From NCBI RefSeq assembly GCF_019645855.1, contig NZ_CP080999.1, positions 5,146,001 to 5,210,000 of the forward strand: 64,000 nucleotides of DNA, written 5' to 3'. The position numbers and the translations under genes were made by a program. Each line of letters begins with the position of its first letter. Positions within the stretch are counted from its first letter, which is position 1. This document shows positions 8,192-15,484 of this stretch, one piece after another. Below the pieces are notes generated by a model. The model saw only the letters and a list, made by a program, of their open reading frames with translations, was not told the DNA's origin and made no database searches. The stretch is from Mycobacterium malmoense. GTDB lineage: Bacteria; Actinomycetota; Actinomycetes; Mycobacteriales; Mycobacteriaceae.

Positions 8192-9019
8192 TCATTGGAT
8201 CTCTCCCTTATTGAGGTCGGTGGAGAAGTAGTGCTTCCTCGCTATCCACTTGAATCCCTCGTGGAGACTGATTCCGGCTACTTCGACCGGTCCGCCCACA
8301 GTATCCGGACCTAGATTGAAGTGACTATAACCAGATGTGGTCTCCACCATGAACTTGGCGAGACCGATGGCGTCGGGTAAGGGCATGGCAACGTGCAGCG
8401 GCATTCTGTGTTGCTGCTGAAGCAGCGCCTCTACGGCTGAGTGGTTTGCGGGATCGGTGACGGCCAGGAGCGCCCCCTTCAGCCGCCCGTCGTAGCCCTG
8501 AAAGAGTCGGTCTATAGCGTCTGGCTGCGCGTATGCACGCTAACCATATTGGTCGGTTGACTGCTCGAGCTTCGGGTCCGGGGGTTTGCTGCAACTGCCC
8601 TGAAACTCAAGCTTCCACACTTCGGGCTGATCAGATCCTGCGGAATAGCCGGCTACTAGATATCCAAGCTGACCGGGCCAGCTCGTTATGCCAGTTTGCT
8701 TCAGGGCCTGACAGAACATGTCTGCAACACGGTTCGCGACACCCTCGATGGTGTAGTTCTCGTCCAGTTCCCAGTGGGGATTCAACGGGTCCCGTCCCAT
8801 GAATCGCAGCCGTAGGCTCTTTGACACCGTAGAGATGCTCGCTGGCCCGATCTGGCCCAATCCCCATGTCATGGCACCAATCGGCAATTCACGATGCAGA
8901 TGGAAGATCTTGTCAGCGTTGTTGTAGACCTGGTGGCTGCCAGGGAGCTGGACTGTTGTCGCCGAGTCGGTCGCCAGTGCAATGCCATCGTAGACCTTTA
9001 CCCACACCGCGACCGTCAC
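8192..9019 (-). pseudogene. Ntn-hydrolase/proteasome-subunit-like protein interrupted by an in-frame TAG
   Basis: From the ATG at 9019 the frame runs 159 codons (MTVAVWVKVYDGIALATDSA..., a beta-strand pattern like 20S proteasome or HslV subunits) and ends at TAG (8540-8542). The same frame continues without another stop to TGA at 8192, giving 276 codons in all. The downstream half starts RAYAQPDAIDRLFQGYDGRL and still looks coding (GYSHFNLGPDTVGGPVEVAG). One base change, for example TGG to TAG, explains the break and no frameshift is needed. Base composition is lower in GC than the flanks and the gene lies beside tRNA-Arg, both hinting at transfer. Amber suppression or a sequencing error are alternatives. 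Confidence 0.75.
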
Positions 9020-9600
9020 GTCCGGCGAACCCTGTGTAGCCGCACATGCGGCACAACCTGGCCACAGTCAGACATAACTAAATTGAATCATATTGATGTG
9101 TTTCCGCACTTCCGCCAGCATATCGGCGGGTCGTGGGTGGACCGCCGTTGTCGGTCCGTCGGACTTTGTAGGGAGCCAGGAGGAGGCTCGGGTCTCGGCA
9201 ACCCATGAGCGCTGCGCTTGCTGTGGCGGGGTCGTATCAATGGCTACAGCATGATCTCGCGAGTCACGGTGCCGCCGGTATGCTGCGTGCCGGCGATGTA
9301 CATCTCGAGGTCGGTCTCGGATCGTGGCGGTCAACAGAAGTAGCGGAACCGTCAGGTGTCCGGTCACTGACCTTCGCGACGCCGACGACCGTCCAACCGT
9401 GCGCCAGAAGGCAGCAGAGATCCCGGGCAACCCCTACATCAAATCAAGTCTCACCAAAATCCAGAAGTGCAAAGCGCTTTCGCCGGTGCTGCTCGCCCGC
9501 GAAGACGGCGCGCTGGCCGACAACGCGCAGAGTTTGGCGCGAGTTGTGACAACTTCGTGAGCGGCTAGGGCGTGTCTGCTGCATTTCCGCAGGTAGTGAG
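9020..9600. other. Probable island remnant, no supported gene
   Basis: 581 bases between the pseudogene and tRNA-Arg. The clearest frame (plus strand, about 9367-9560) reads LRDADDRPTVRQKAAEIPGNPY... but has no ribosome-binding site and no family I recognise. It may be a gene remnant. Lower GC than the flanks and position at the 3' end of tRNA-Arg fit a decayed integration site. I found no copy of the tRNA 3' end nearby that would mark the other attachment site. Confidence 0.4.
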
Positions 9601-9673
9601 CGCGCCCGAAGGGATTCGAACCCCCAACCTTCTGATCCGTAGTCAGATGCTCTATCCGTTGAGCTACGGGCGC
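9601..9673 (-). tRNA. tRNA-Arg (anticodon ACG)
   Basis: On the minus strand a 73-nt cloverleaf is readable. The acceptor 5' strand GCGCCCG pairs with CGGGCGC. The anticodon loop CTACGGA lies within the arm CTGACTACGGATCAG, giving anticodon ACG. The T-arm is GGGGGTTCGAATCCC. CCA is not encoded and the discriminator is G. Confidence 0.96.
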
Positions 9674-9696
9674 CTGTCTTCAGTTGTCCTGCGTGG

Positions 9697-9785
9697 CGGA
9701 GGCGAGAGGATTTGAACCTCCGGTCCCCTTAAAGGGGGACAACTCATTAGCAGTGAGCCCCATTCGGCCGCTCTGGCACGCCTCC
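9697..9785 (-). tRNA. tRNA-Ser (anticodon GCT)
   Basis: An 89-nt class II tRNA on the minus strand. Acceptor strands GGAGGCG and CGCCTCC pair. The anticodon arm contains TCACTGCTAATGAG with anticodon GCT (Ser, AGC/AGU codons). A long variable arm (GTCCCCCTTTAAGGGGGAC) is typical of serine tRNAs. It sits 23 bases upstream of tRNA-Arg and is probably transcribed with it. Confidence 0.96.
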
Positions 9786-9862
9786 ATCGGACTTCCTGAG
9801 GGTACCCGACCCCTTTCAGCTATCCCCGAACCGCCGGAGGCATAGCGTACACAGCGCCGACA

Positions 9863-9868
9863 TATGCT
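9863..9868 (+). promoter_or_regulatory. -10 element for leaderless hisC2
   Basis: TATGCT (TANNNT type) ends 6 bases before the GTG start at 9875. No Shine-Dalgarno sequence is present, so transcription probably begins at the start codon. Confidence 0.55.
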
Positions 9869-9874
9869 GTCGAA

Positions 9875-10948
9875 GTGACCGCCCGCCTGCGACCCGAGTT
9901 GGTCGGGCTGCCGGTCTACGTCCCCGGCAAGACGGTCCCAGGCTCGATCAAACTGGCCAGCAACGAGACGGTGTTCGGCCCGCTGCCCAGCGTTCGCGCG
10001 GCCGTCGAGCGGGCCACCGACATCGTCAACCGCTACCCCGACAGCGCCTGCGTGCAACTCAAGGCGGCGCTGGCCAAACACCTCGGTCCGGATTTCGCTC
10101 CCGAGCACGTCGCGGTCGGGTGCGGTTCGGTCAGTCTGTGCCAGCAGCTCGTTCAAATCACCGCCTCGGCCGGCGACGAGGTGGTGATGGGGTGGCGCAG
10201 CTTTGAGCTCTATCCGCCGCTGGTCCAGGTCGCCGGCGCGACCGCCGTCAAAGTGCCGCTGACCGACCACGCGTTCGACCTCTACGCGATGCTCGCCGCG
10301 ATCACCGACCGCACCCGGTTGATTTTCGTCTGCAACCCCAACAACCCGACGTCCACGGTCGTCGATCCGGACGCACTGGCCCGCTTCGTTGCCGCGGTGC
10401 CGTCGCACATTCTCATCGCCATCGACGAGGCCTACGTCGAATACATCCGCGACGGCCTGGTGCCCGACAGCCTGGAGCTGGCCCGGGCCCGCAGCAATGT
10501 CGTTGTGTTGCGGACCTTTTCGAAGGCGTACGGGCTGGCGGGCCTCCGCGTCGGCTACGCGATCGGCCATCCCGAACTGATCACCGCCCTGGACAAGGTC
10601 TATGTGCCGTTCTCCGTGACGAACGTCTCGCAGGCCGCCGCCATCGCCTCACTGGACGCGGCCGGCGAGCTGTTGGCCCGCACCGACGCGGTGGTCGCCG
10701 AGCGTGCCCGGGTCGCCGCCGGTCTGCGGGGCGCCGGGTTCACCCTGCCGCCGACGCAGGCCAACTTCGTCTGGCTGCCGCTGGGACCGCGCACCATGGA
10801 CTTCGTCGAACGCGCCGCCGACGCCCGGATCGTGGTCCGCCCGTACGGCACCGACGGTGTCCGGGTCACCATTGGGGCGCCGGACGAAAACGACGCCCTG
10901 CTGCGGTTTGCCCGCGACTGGATTGCCCGCACGGAATCACAGGAGTAA
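9875..10948 (+). CDS. hisC2: HisC2/Pat aminotransferase (histidinol-phosphate or aromatic amino acid)
   Basis: This 357-aa fold-type I PLP aminotransferase has the PLP lysine in TFSKAYGLAGLRVGYA, the Asn/Asp pocket motifs NPNNPTST and IAIDEAYVEY, and the phosphate- or carboxylate-binding Arg near the C-terminus. It corresponds to Rv3772, studied as an aromatic-preferring aminotransferase. The N-terminal LPVYVPGKTV and LASNE segments are typical. It is separate from any his operon and followed after 4 bases by the DUF4334 gene. The GTG start lacks a Shine-Dalgarno sequence but sits 6 bases after a -10 element. Confidence 0.92.
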   Translation: MTARLRPELVGLPVYVPGKTVPGSIKLASNETVFGPLPSVRAAVERATDIVNRYPDSACVQLKAALAKHLGPDFAPEHVAVGCGSVSLCQQLVQITASAGDEVVMGWRSFELYPPLVQVAGATAVKVPLTDHAFDLYAMLAAITDRTRLIFVCNPNNPTSTVVDPDALARFVAAVPSHILIAIDEAYVEYIRDGLVPDSLELARARSNVVVLRTFSKAYGLAGLRVGYAIGHPELITALDKVYVPFSVTNVSQAAAIASLDAAGELLARTDAVVAERARVAAGLRGAGFTLPPTQANFVWLPLGPRTMDFVERAADARIVVRPYGTDGVRVTIGAPDENDALLRFARDWIARTESQE

Positions 10949-10952
10949 ACGA

Positions 10953-11414
10953 ATGAGCTTGGCCCGCAAGAAGTTTACCGAGCTCAAGGAACGCGGCGGC
11001 CGCATCGACGATGCGGAGCTCGACGAATTCTGGGCGACCCTGCAGCCCGCGACCATCGAGGGGATGATCGGTGAGTGGCAGGGCGGCGAGTTTCTTACCG
11101 GCCACAAGATGAACGGCCGGTTGGAGAAGGCCCGCTGGTTCGGCAAGACCTTCAGGTCGGCCGGCGACGTGCAGCCGTTGGTCTGTCTGGACGCCGACGG
11201 GAACAAGTTTTCCAACGTGGCGATGGGCAAGGGCGAGGCCAGCCTGTGGCTCGAGGAGTTCCGCGGCGAGGTCACCGCCACCATGGTCTACGACGGCCAA
11301 CCCGTGCACGATCATTTCAAGAAGATCGACGATGGCGCGGTGATGGGCATCATGAACGGCAAGGGCGTCCTGGATGACGGCCGATATTACTACTTCTACC
11401 TGGAACGGATGTAG
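10953..11414 (+). CDS. GXWXG/DUF4334-domain protein
   Basis: This 153-aa protein shows the two linked Pfam modules GXWXG (IEGMIGEWQGGEFLTGH) and DUF4334 (C-terminal ATMVYDGQPVHDHFKKIDDGAVMGIMNGKG). AGGAG lies 7 bases upstream of the ATG, and the gap to hisC2 is 4 bases, so the two form an operon. The family is predicted to be a small lipocalin- or cystatin-like ligand binder. No enzymatic role is established. Confidence 0.82.
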   Translation: MSLARKKFTELKERGGRIDDAELDEFWATLQPATIEGMIGEWQGGEFLTGHKMNGRLEKARWFGKTFRSAGDVQPLVCLDADGNKFSNVAMGKGEASLWLEEFRGEVTATMVYDGQPVHDHFKKIDDGAVMGIMNGKGVLDDGRYYYFYLERM

Positions 11415-11441
11415 CTCGCGCGCCGTTGAGTGTGCGGTGAC

Positions 11442-11569
11442 GGCTTTGCGTGTGAACTCAGGGCGGGAAAATCGCGAAAATCCCGCCCTGAGTTCACAGG
11501 CAAAGCCCTGAGCTCACACTGGAAGCCGCAGGCGCACACCGAAAGCCCTGAGTTCACACTCAAGGCCCT
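11442..11569. repeat. Palindromic intergenic repeat array / bidirectional terminator
   Basis: A near-perfect 27-bp inverted repeat (11442-11468 against 11481-11507, one mismatch) has arms containing TGTGAACTCAGGGCGGGA. Two further degenerate direct copies of the right-arm motif (CCCTGAGTTCACA) follow to about 11569. It lies between converging genes, so transcripts from both sides would form a strong hairpin. The repeat nature suggests a mobile REP-like unit rather than a simple terminator. Confidence 0.75.
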
Positions 11570-11571
11570 GG

Positions 11572-12156
11572 TCATACGGCCGGGTTGCGGCCGGTGAACG
11601 CGATCAGCTTGTCCAGCGCCCCAGCGTCCGCGGGCACCTCGACCGGATCGTCGAACCCGCCCTTGCCGCGTAGCTCCGGCCTGACGACGTCATGCGCCAA
11701 CCCCAGCACGTATTCGGCCAGCGGTTCCGGCGCCTCGACGTCGCGTCCCACCGCGGCGGCGTAATCCCAAGCGTGGACCAAGAATTCGATCGAAAAGACG
11801 GCGCACGCGCCCTTGGCCGGCATCTCACCTTTGCCGAACGGGACGGTGCCGTCCAGGCCGCGGCGGTGCCAGGCATCCAAGGCCGGCCGGGCCGCGGCGA
11901 CGACCTGCCGCTCCACCGAATCGCTTTCCTCGCGTTCCGGAATATCAGCGCCCACCATGCCACCGAGGGCCGCGATCGACCTCAGCAAGTGTCCGGTCAA
12001 CTGCGTCACGTCGAAGTCGGTGCACGGGGTCTGGCGGGACATGTCGTCGCCGGCGATGGTGTGCAGGACCCGCTGCAGCACACCGAGCGTGGCTTCGGCG
12101 CTTTGCAGCTCGTCCGTCGGCGGGGAATCTGGTCCGGGTCGCAAATCGGGAGGCAT
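11572..12156 (-). CDS. TIGR03086-family protein (Rv3773c type, DinB/MDMPI-like)
   Basis: This protein has 194 aa from the ATG at 12156, which equals the Rv3773c length. It shows the mycothiol maleylpyruvate isomerase N-terminal-type four-helix domain: TPCTDFDVTQLTGHLLRSI carries the first metal-ligand His region, and VFSIEFLVHAWDYAAAVGR the second. Members bind a divalent metal and may act with mycothiol, but substrates are mostly unknown. It is divergent from echA21 with only 23 bases between starts, so the promoters overlap. Confidence 0.83.
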   Translation of the reverse strand: MPPDLRPGPDSPPTDELQSAEATLGVLQRVLHTIAGDDMSRQTPCTDFDVTQLTGHLLRSIAALGGMVGADIPEREESDSVERQVVAAARPALDAWHRRGLDGTVPFGKGEMPAKGACAVFSIEFLVHAWDYAAAVGRDVEAPEPLAEYVLGLAHDVVRPELRGKGGFDDPVEVPADAGALDKLIAFTGRNPAV

Positions 12157-12167
12157 GTTCGCCACGC

Positions 12168-12173
12168 TACGGT
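12168..12173 (+). promoter_or_regulatory. -10 element for leaderless echA21
   Basis: TACGGT lies 6 bases before the ATG at 12180 within the 23-base divergent gap. There is no Shine-Dalgarno sequence. Confidence 0.5.
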
Positions 12174-12179
12174 CTCGAT

Positions 12180-13004
12180 ATGGGCCAAACATACGAATCC
12201 GTCACCGTCGAAACCAAAGACCAGGTTGCGCGGGTGACGCTGATCGGACCGGGCAAGGGCAACGCGATGGGGCCCGCGTTCTGGGCGGAGATGCCGGAGG
12301 TGTTCGCGACGCTGGACGCCGACCGCGACGTGCGGGCCATCGTCATCACCGGGTCGGGCAAGAATTTCAGCTACGGCCTGGACGTGCCCGCGATGGGTGG
12401 TTCGTTCACCCCACTGCTGGCCGACGGCGCGCTGGCCCGCGCCCGCACCGACTTCCACGCCGAGATACTGCGAATGCAGAAGGCGATCAATGCCGTCGCG
12501 GACTGCCGCACCCCCACCATCGCCTCCGTGCACGGCTGGTGCATCGGCGGCGGCGTCGACCTGATCTCCGCGGTGGACATCCGCTACGCCAGCGCCGACG
12601 CCAAATTCTCGGTGCGTGAGGTCAAGCTGGCCATCGTCGCCGACATGGGCAGCCTGGCCCGGCTGCCGCTGATCTTGAACGACGGCCACCTGCGAGAACT
12701 CGCCCTGACCGGGAAGGACATCGACGCGGCCCGCGCCGCGAAGATCGGTCTGGTCAACGACGTGTACGAGGACGCCGACACGACGCTGGCCGCGGCCCAC
12801 GCCGCCGCCGCGGAGATCGCCGCCAATCCACCGTTGACCGTCCACGGAATCAAGGATGTCCTTGACCAACAACGCATTTCAGCGGTCTCGGAAAGCCTGC
12901 GTTACGTCGCGACGTGGAATGCGGCCTTCCTGCCGTCCAAGGACCTCACCGAGGGCATCTCGGCGGCGTTCGCCAAGCGTCCGCCGCAGTTCACCGGCGA
13001 ATAA
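12180..13004 (+). CDS. echA21: EchA21, enoyl-CoA hydratase/isomerase family
   Basis: This 274-aa crotonase-fold protein contains the CoA-binding and oxyanion-hole segments GKNFSYGLDVPAM and HGWCIGGGVDLISAVDIRYAS, with conserved glycines, and an acidic residue in FSVREVKLAI where dienoyl-CoA isomerases and hydratases carry catalytic carboxylates. It probably acts in beta-oxidation-type acyl-CoA metabolism. The motif set (VADMGSLARLP) resembles delta3,5-delta2,4-dienoyl-CoA isomerases, so the exact reaction is uncertain. It is followed by lipE in the same direction, as in M. tuberculosis. Confidence 0.9.
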   Translation: MGQTYESVTVETKDQVARVTLIGPGKGNAMGPAFWAEMPEVFATLDADRDVRAIVITGSGKNFSYGLDVPAMGGSFTPLLADGALARARTDFHAEILRMQKAINAVADCRTPTIASVHGWCIGGGVDLISAVDIRYASADAKFSVREVKLAIVADMGSLARLPLILNDGHLRELALTGKDIDAARAAKIGLVNDVYEDADTTLAAAHAAAAEIAANPPLTVHGIKDVLDQQRISAVSESLRYVATWNAAFLPSKDLTEGISAAFAKRPPQFTGE

Positions 13005-13026
13005 AGCACCCTCACCGGCCGCCACG

Positions 13027-13032
13027 TACCCT
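13027..13032 (+). promoter_or_regulatory. -10 element for leaderless lipE
   Basis: TACCCT ends 7 bases before the GTG at 13040. A GGAG is present but too close to serve as a ribosome-binding site. Confidence 0.45.
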
Positions 13033-13039
13033 CGCGGAG

Positions 13040-14281
13040 GTGGCGAACACCGCAGACGGCAAGATCCGCGTCCCGGTCGACCTGGACTCCGTCACGGCCA
13101 TCGGCGAAGAGGACCACTCCGACGTCGACAGCGCTGCCGTCGAACGGATCTGGCGGGCCACGCGGCACTGGTATCGGGCCGGTATGCACCCGGCGATCCA
13201 GCTGTGCATCCGGCGGCACGGTCGCGTCGTGCTCAATCGCGCGATCGGCCACGGCTGGGGCAACGCACCCACCGATCCGCCCGACGCCGAGAAGATCCCG
13301 GTCACGACCGACACGCCGTTCTGCGTGTACTCGGCGGCCAAGGCCATGACCGCGACCGTCGTGCACATGCTCGTCGAGAGAGGGGTCTTCTCGCTCGACG
13401 ATCGCGTCTGTGACTACATCCCGAGCTACACCAGCCACGGCAAGGACCGCACCACGATCCGGCACGTGTTGACCCACAGCGCGGGGGTCCCGTTTCCGAC
13501 CGGCCCCAAGCCGGACCTCCGTCGCGCGGATGACCACGAGTACGCCCAACAGATGCTCGGTCAGCTGCGACCGTTCTACCGGCCCGGGCTGGTACACATC
13601 TACCACGCGCTGACGTGGGGTCCGCTGATGCGCGAGATCGTCTATGCGGCCGCCGACGAGGAGATCCGCGAGATCCTGGCCGGCGAGATCCTCGATCCGC
13701 TGGGCTTTCGCTGGACGAACTTCGGCGTCGCCAAGGACGACCTTCCGCTGGTCGCGCCGAGCCACCCCACCGGTCGGCCGTTGCCGCCGGTGATCGCGCA
13801 GATCTTCCGCAGGGCGATCGGCGGAACCGTGCACGAGATCATCCCGTACACCAACACTCCGGGTTTCCTCACCACCGTGGTCCCGTCGTCCAACACGGTG
13901 TCGACCGCGAACGAGCTGTCGCGGTTCGCCGAAATCTGGCGCCGGGGCGGCGAACTCGACGGGGTGCGAGTGATGAGCCCGGAAACGCTACGCGGCGCGG
14001 TGCAGGAGTGCCGGCGTCTGCGACCGGATTTCGCGATCGGCCTGCAGCCGGCACGCTGGGGCACCGGGTTCATCCTCGGGACGAAGCGGTTCGGGCCGTT
14101 CGGGCGCAACGCGCCGGCCGCGTTCGGTCACCTCGGCCTCACCAACATCGCCCTCTGGGCCGACCCCCCGCGCGGCCTGACCGCCGGTGTGGTCAGCAGC
14201 GGCAAGCCCGGCCGCGATCCCGAGGCGCGCCGCTACACCGCGCTGATGGACACCATCGCCGCCGAGATCCCGACCGATTGA
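13040..14281 (+). CDS. lipE: LipE, beta-lactamase-fold esterase
   Basis: This 413-aa enzyme has the serine beta-lactamase/family VIII esterase fold. The nucleophile motif SxxK is Ser98-Ala-Ala-Lys101 (CVYSAAKAM), the tyrosine motif is HIYHALTWG, and a HxG-like motif (FGHLGLTN) is near the C-terminus. It hydrolyses short or medium acyl esters by family precedent and matches Rv3775 in length and position. No signal peptide is seen, so it is probably cytoplasmic. Annotating it as a beta-lactamase would be misleading. Confidence 0.9.
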   Translation: MANTADGKIRVPVDLDSVTAIGEEDHSDVDSAAVERIWRATRHWYRAGMHPAIQLCIRRHGRVVLNRAIGHGWGNAPTDPPDAEKIPVTTDTPFCVYSAAKAMTATVVHMLVERGVFSLDDRVCDYIPSYTSHGKDRTTIRHVLTHSAGVPFPTGPKPDLRRADDHEYAQQMLGQLRPFYRPGLVHIYHALTWGPLMREIVYAAADEEIREILAGEILDPLGFRWTNFGVAKDDLPLVAPSHPTGRPLPPVIAQIFRRAIGGTVHEIIPYTNTPGFLTTVVPSSNTVSTANELSRFAEIWRRGGELDGVRVMSPETLRGAVQECRRLRPDFAIGLQPARWGTGFILGTKRFGPFGRNAPAAFGHLGLTNIALWADPPRGLTAGVVSSGKPGRDPEARRYTALMDTIAAEIPTD

Positions 14282-14291
14282 GCCGGCGCCG

Positions 14292-14378
14292 CGGTGGCGG
14301 AGGGATTTGAACCCCCGGACGGTGTTAGCCGTCTCTCGCTTTCAAGGCGAGTGCATTAGGCCGCTCTGCCACGCCACC
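14292..14378 (-). tRNA. tRNA-Ser (anticodon TGA)
   Basis: An 87-nt class II tRNA on the minus strand. Acceptor GGTGGCG pairs with CGCCACC. The anticodon arm CTCGCCTTGAAAGCGAG gives TGA (Ser, UCN). The long variable arm AGACGGCTAACACCGTC is present. It lies in the lipE to oxidoreductase gap, the same place as serX in M. tuberculosis. Confidence 0.96.
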
Positions 14379-14424
14379 ATGAACAAGGCTAGACAAGGGT
14401 AGCGGGACTAGTAGCGTGGCCGGC

Positions 14425-15420
14425 ATGCGCGCCGTCGTCGCCGAATCCCCCGATCAACTTTCGTGGCAAGAGGTTCCCGACGCCGTCGCCGGGCCGGGCG
14501 AGGTACTGATCAAGGTCGCCGCGGCCGGCGTCAACCGGGCCGACGTGCTGCAGGCCGCCGGTAGGTATCCGCCCCCGCCCGGAGCCAGTGAGATCATCGG
14601 CATGGAGGTGTCCGGTATCGTCACCGAAGCGGGCTCGGATGTCACGAAATGGGCTGTCGGACAAGAAGTTTGCGCCTTGTTGGCGGGCGGCGGCTATGCC
14701 GAACACGTCGCCGTTCCCGCCGGTCAGGTGCTGCCGATTCCGGACGGTGTCGACCTTGTCGACGCCGCCGGACTCCCGGAAGTCGCCTGCACGGTCTGGT
14801 CGAATTTGGTGCTCACCGCTCACCTGGGCGAGGGCCAGCTACTGCTGGTGCACGGCGGGGCCAGCGGCGTCGGCACCCACGCGATCCAGGTCGCACGGGC
14901 GCTGGGCGCGCGGGTGGCCGTCACCGCCGGATCGGCCGAGAAGCTGGAGCTTTGTCGCAGGCTGGGAGCCGAGATCACCATCAACTACCGCGACGAGGAC
15001 TTCGTCGCGCGGCTGCGGGCGGAGACCGACGGCGCCACAGGGGCCAATGTGATCCTCGACATCATGGGCGCCGCCTACCTGGACCGCAATATCGACGCCC
15101 TGGCCAACGACGGACAGCTGGTCGTCATCGGCATGCAGGGCGGGGTGAAGGGCGAGCTCAACCTCGGCAAGCTGCTCGCCAAGCGGGCGCGGGTGATCGG
15201 CACCACGCTGCGGGGCCGCCCGGTGAGCGGGCCACACAGCAAGAGCGAAATCGTGGCGGCGGTGACGGCCTCGGTGTGGCCGATGATCGCCGACGGGCGA
15301 GTGCGGCCGATCATCGGCGCGCGCCTGCCCATCCAGCAGGCCGCCGACGCGCACCAACAGCTGGTGTCGGGGAAGGTGTCGGGCAAGGTCGTGCTGACCG
15401 TATCCGGCTCGCGAGCGTAA
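14425..15420 (+). CDS. NAD(P)H-quinone oxidoreductase (Rv3777 type)
   Basis: This 331-aa MDR-family enzyme of the zeta-crystallin/QOR class begins MRAVVAESPDQLSWQEVPD. The GroES-like domain contains AAGVNRADVLQAAGRYPPPPG, and the Rossmann motif is LLVHGGASGVGTHAIQVARAL. No zinc-binding cysteines are present, as expected for quinone or PIG3-type reductases. A GTG at 14416 would add three residues. The ATG at 14425 is preferred because family proteins start at MRAVV. Its stop codon lies inside the left arm of a 23-bp hairpin shared with the convergent neighbour. Confidence 0.9.
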   Translation: MRAVVAESPDQLSWQEVPDAVAGPGEVLIKVAAAGVNRADVLQAAGRYPPPPGASEIIGMEVSGIVTEAGSDVTKWAVGQEVCALLAGGGYAEHVAVPAGQVLPIPDGVDLVDAAGLPEVACTVWSNLVLTAHLGEGQLLLVHGGASGVGTHAIQVARALGARVAVTAGSAEKLELCRRLGAEITINYRDEDFVARLRAETDGATGANVILDIMGAAYLDRNIDALANDGQLVVIGMQGGVKGELNLGKLLAKRARVIGTTLRGRPVSGPHSKSEIVAAVTASVWPMIADGRVRPIIGARLPIQQAADAHQQLVSGKVSGKVVLTVSGSRA

Positions 15421-15470
15421 CGTCACCGCGAATCCACGGGCCGTAGTTTCGCGGTGACGTTACGCTCGCG
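15410..15470. terminator. 23-bp perfect hairpin, bidirectional terminator / REP-like element
   Basis: Positions 15410-15432 pair perfectly with 15448-15470 around a 15-base loop. The arms read GCGAGCGTAACGTCACCGCG and its complement. The hairpin overlaps the stop of the oxidoreductase gene and ends 15 bases before the convergent Rv3778c-type gene. There is no T-run, so the strength of intrinsic termination is uncertain. A similar GAGCGTCACG-type palindrome occurs inside aftA. Confidence 0.8.
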
Positions 15471-15484
15471 GCGCCGCCCGGGAT

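Noticed and set aside
8540..8542. Programmed read-through or selenocysteine/pyrrolysine-like decoding at TAG
   Set aside because: No accompanying decoding element or tRNA is visible; a simple nonsense mutation is more likely.
9068..9430. Minus-strand frame of 120 codons in the tRNA-proximal gap
   Set aside because: No start signal, no recognisable domain and biased composition; kept only as part of the gap description.
11442..11569. CRISPR array
   Set aside because: Repeats are degenerate, spacer lengths are irregular and short, and no cas genes are nearby.
13040..14281. Beta-lactamase resistance gene
   Set aside because: The SxxK motif belongs to the LipE esterase branch, and the gene is part of the conserved echA21-lipE backbone.
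14416..14424. GTG start for the quinone oxidoreductase
   Set aside because: Adds Met-Ala-Gly before the conserved MRAVV; possible but less likely than 14425.
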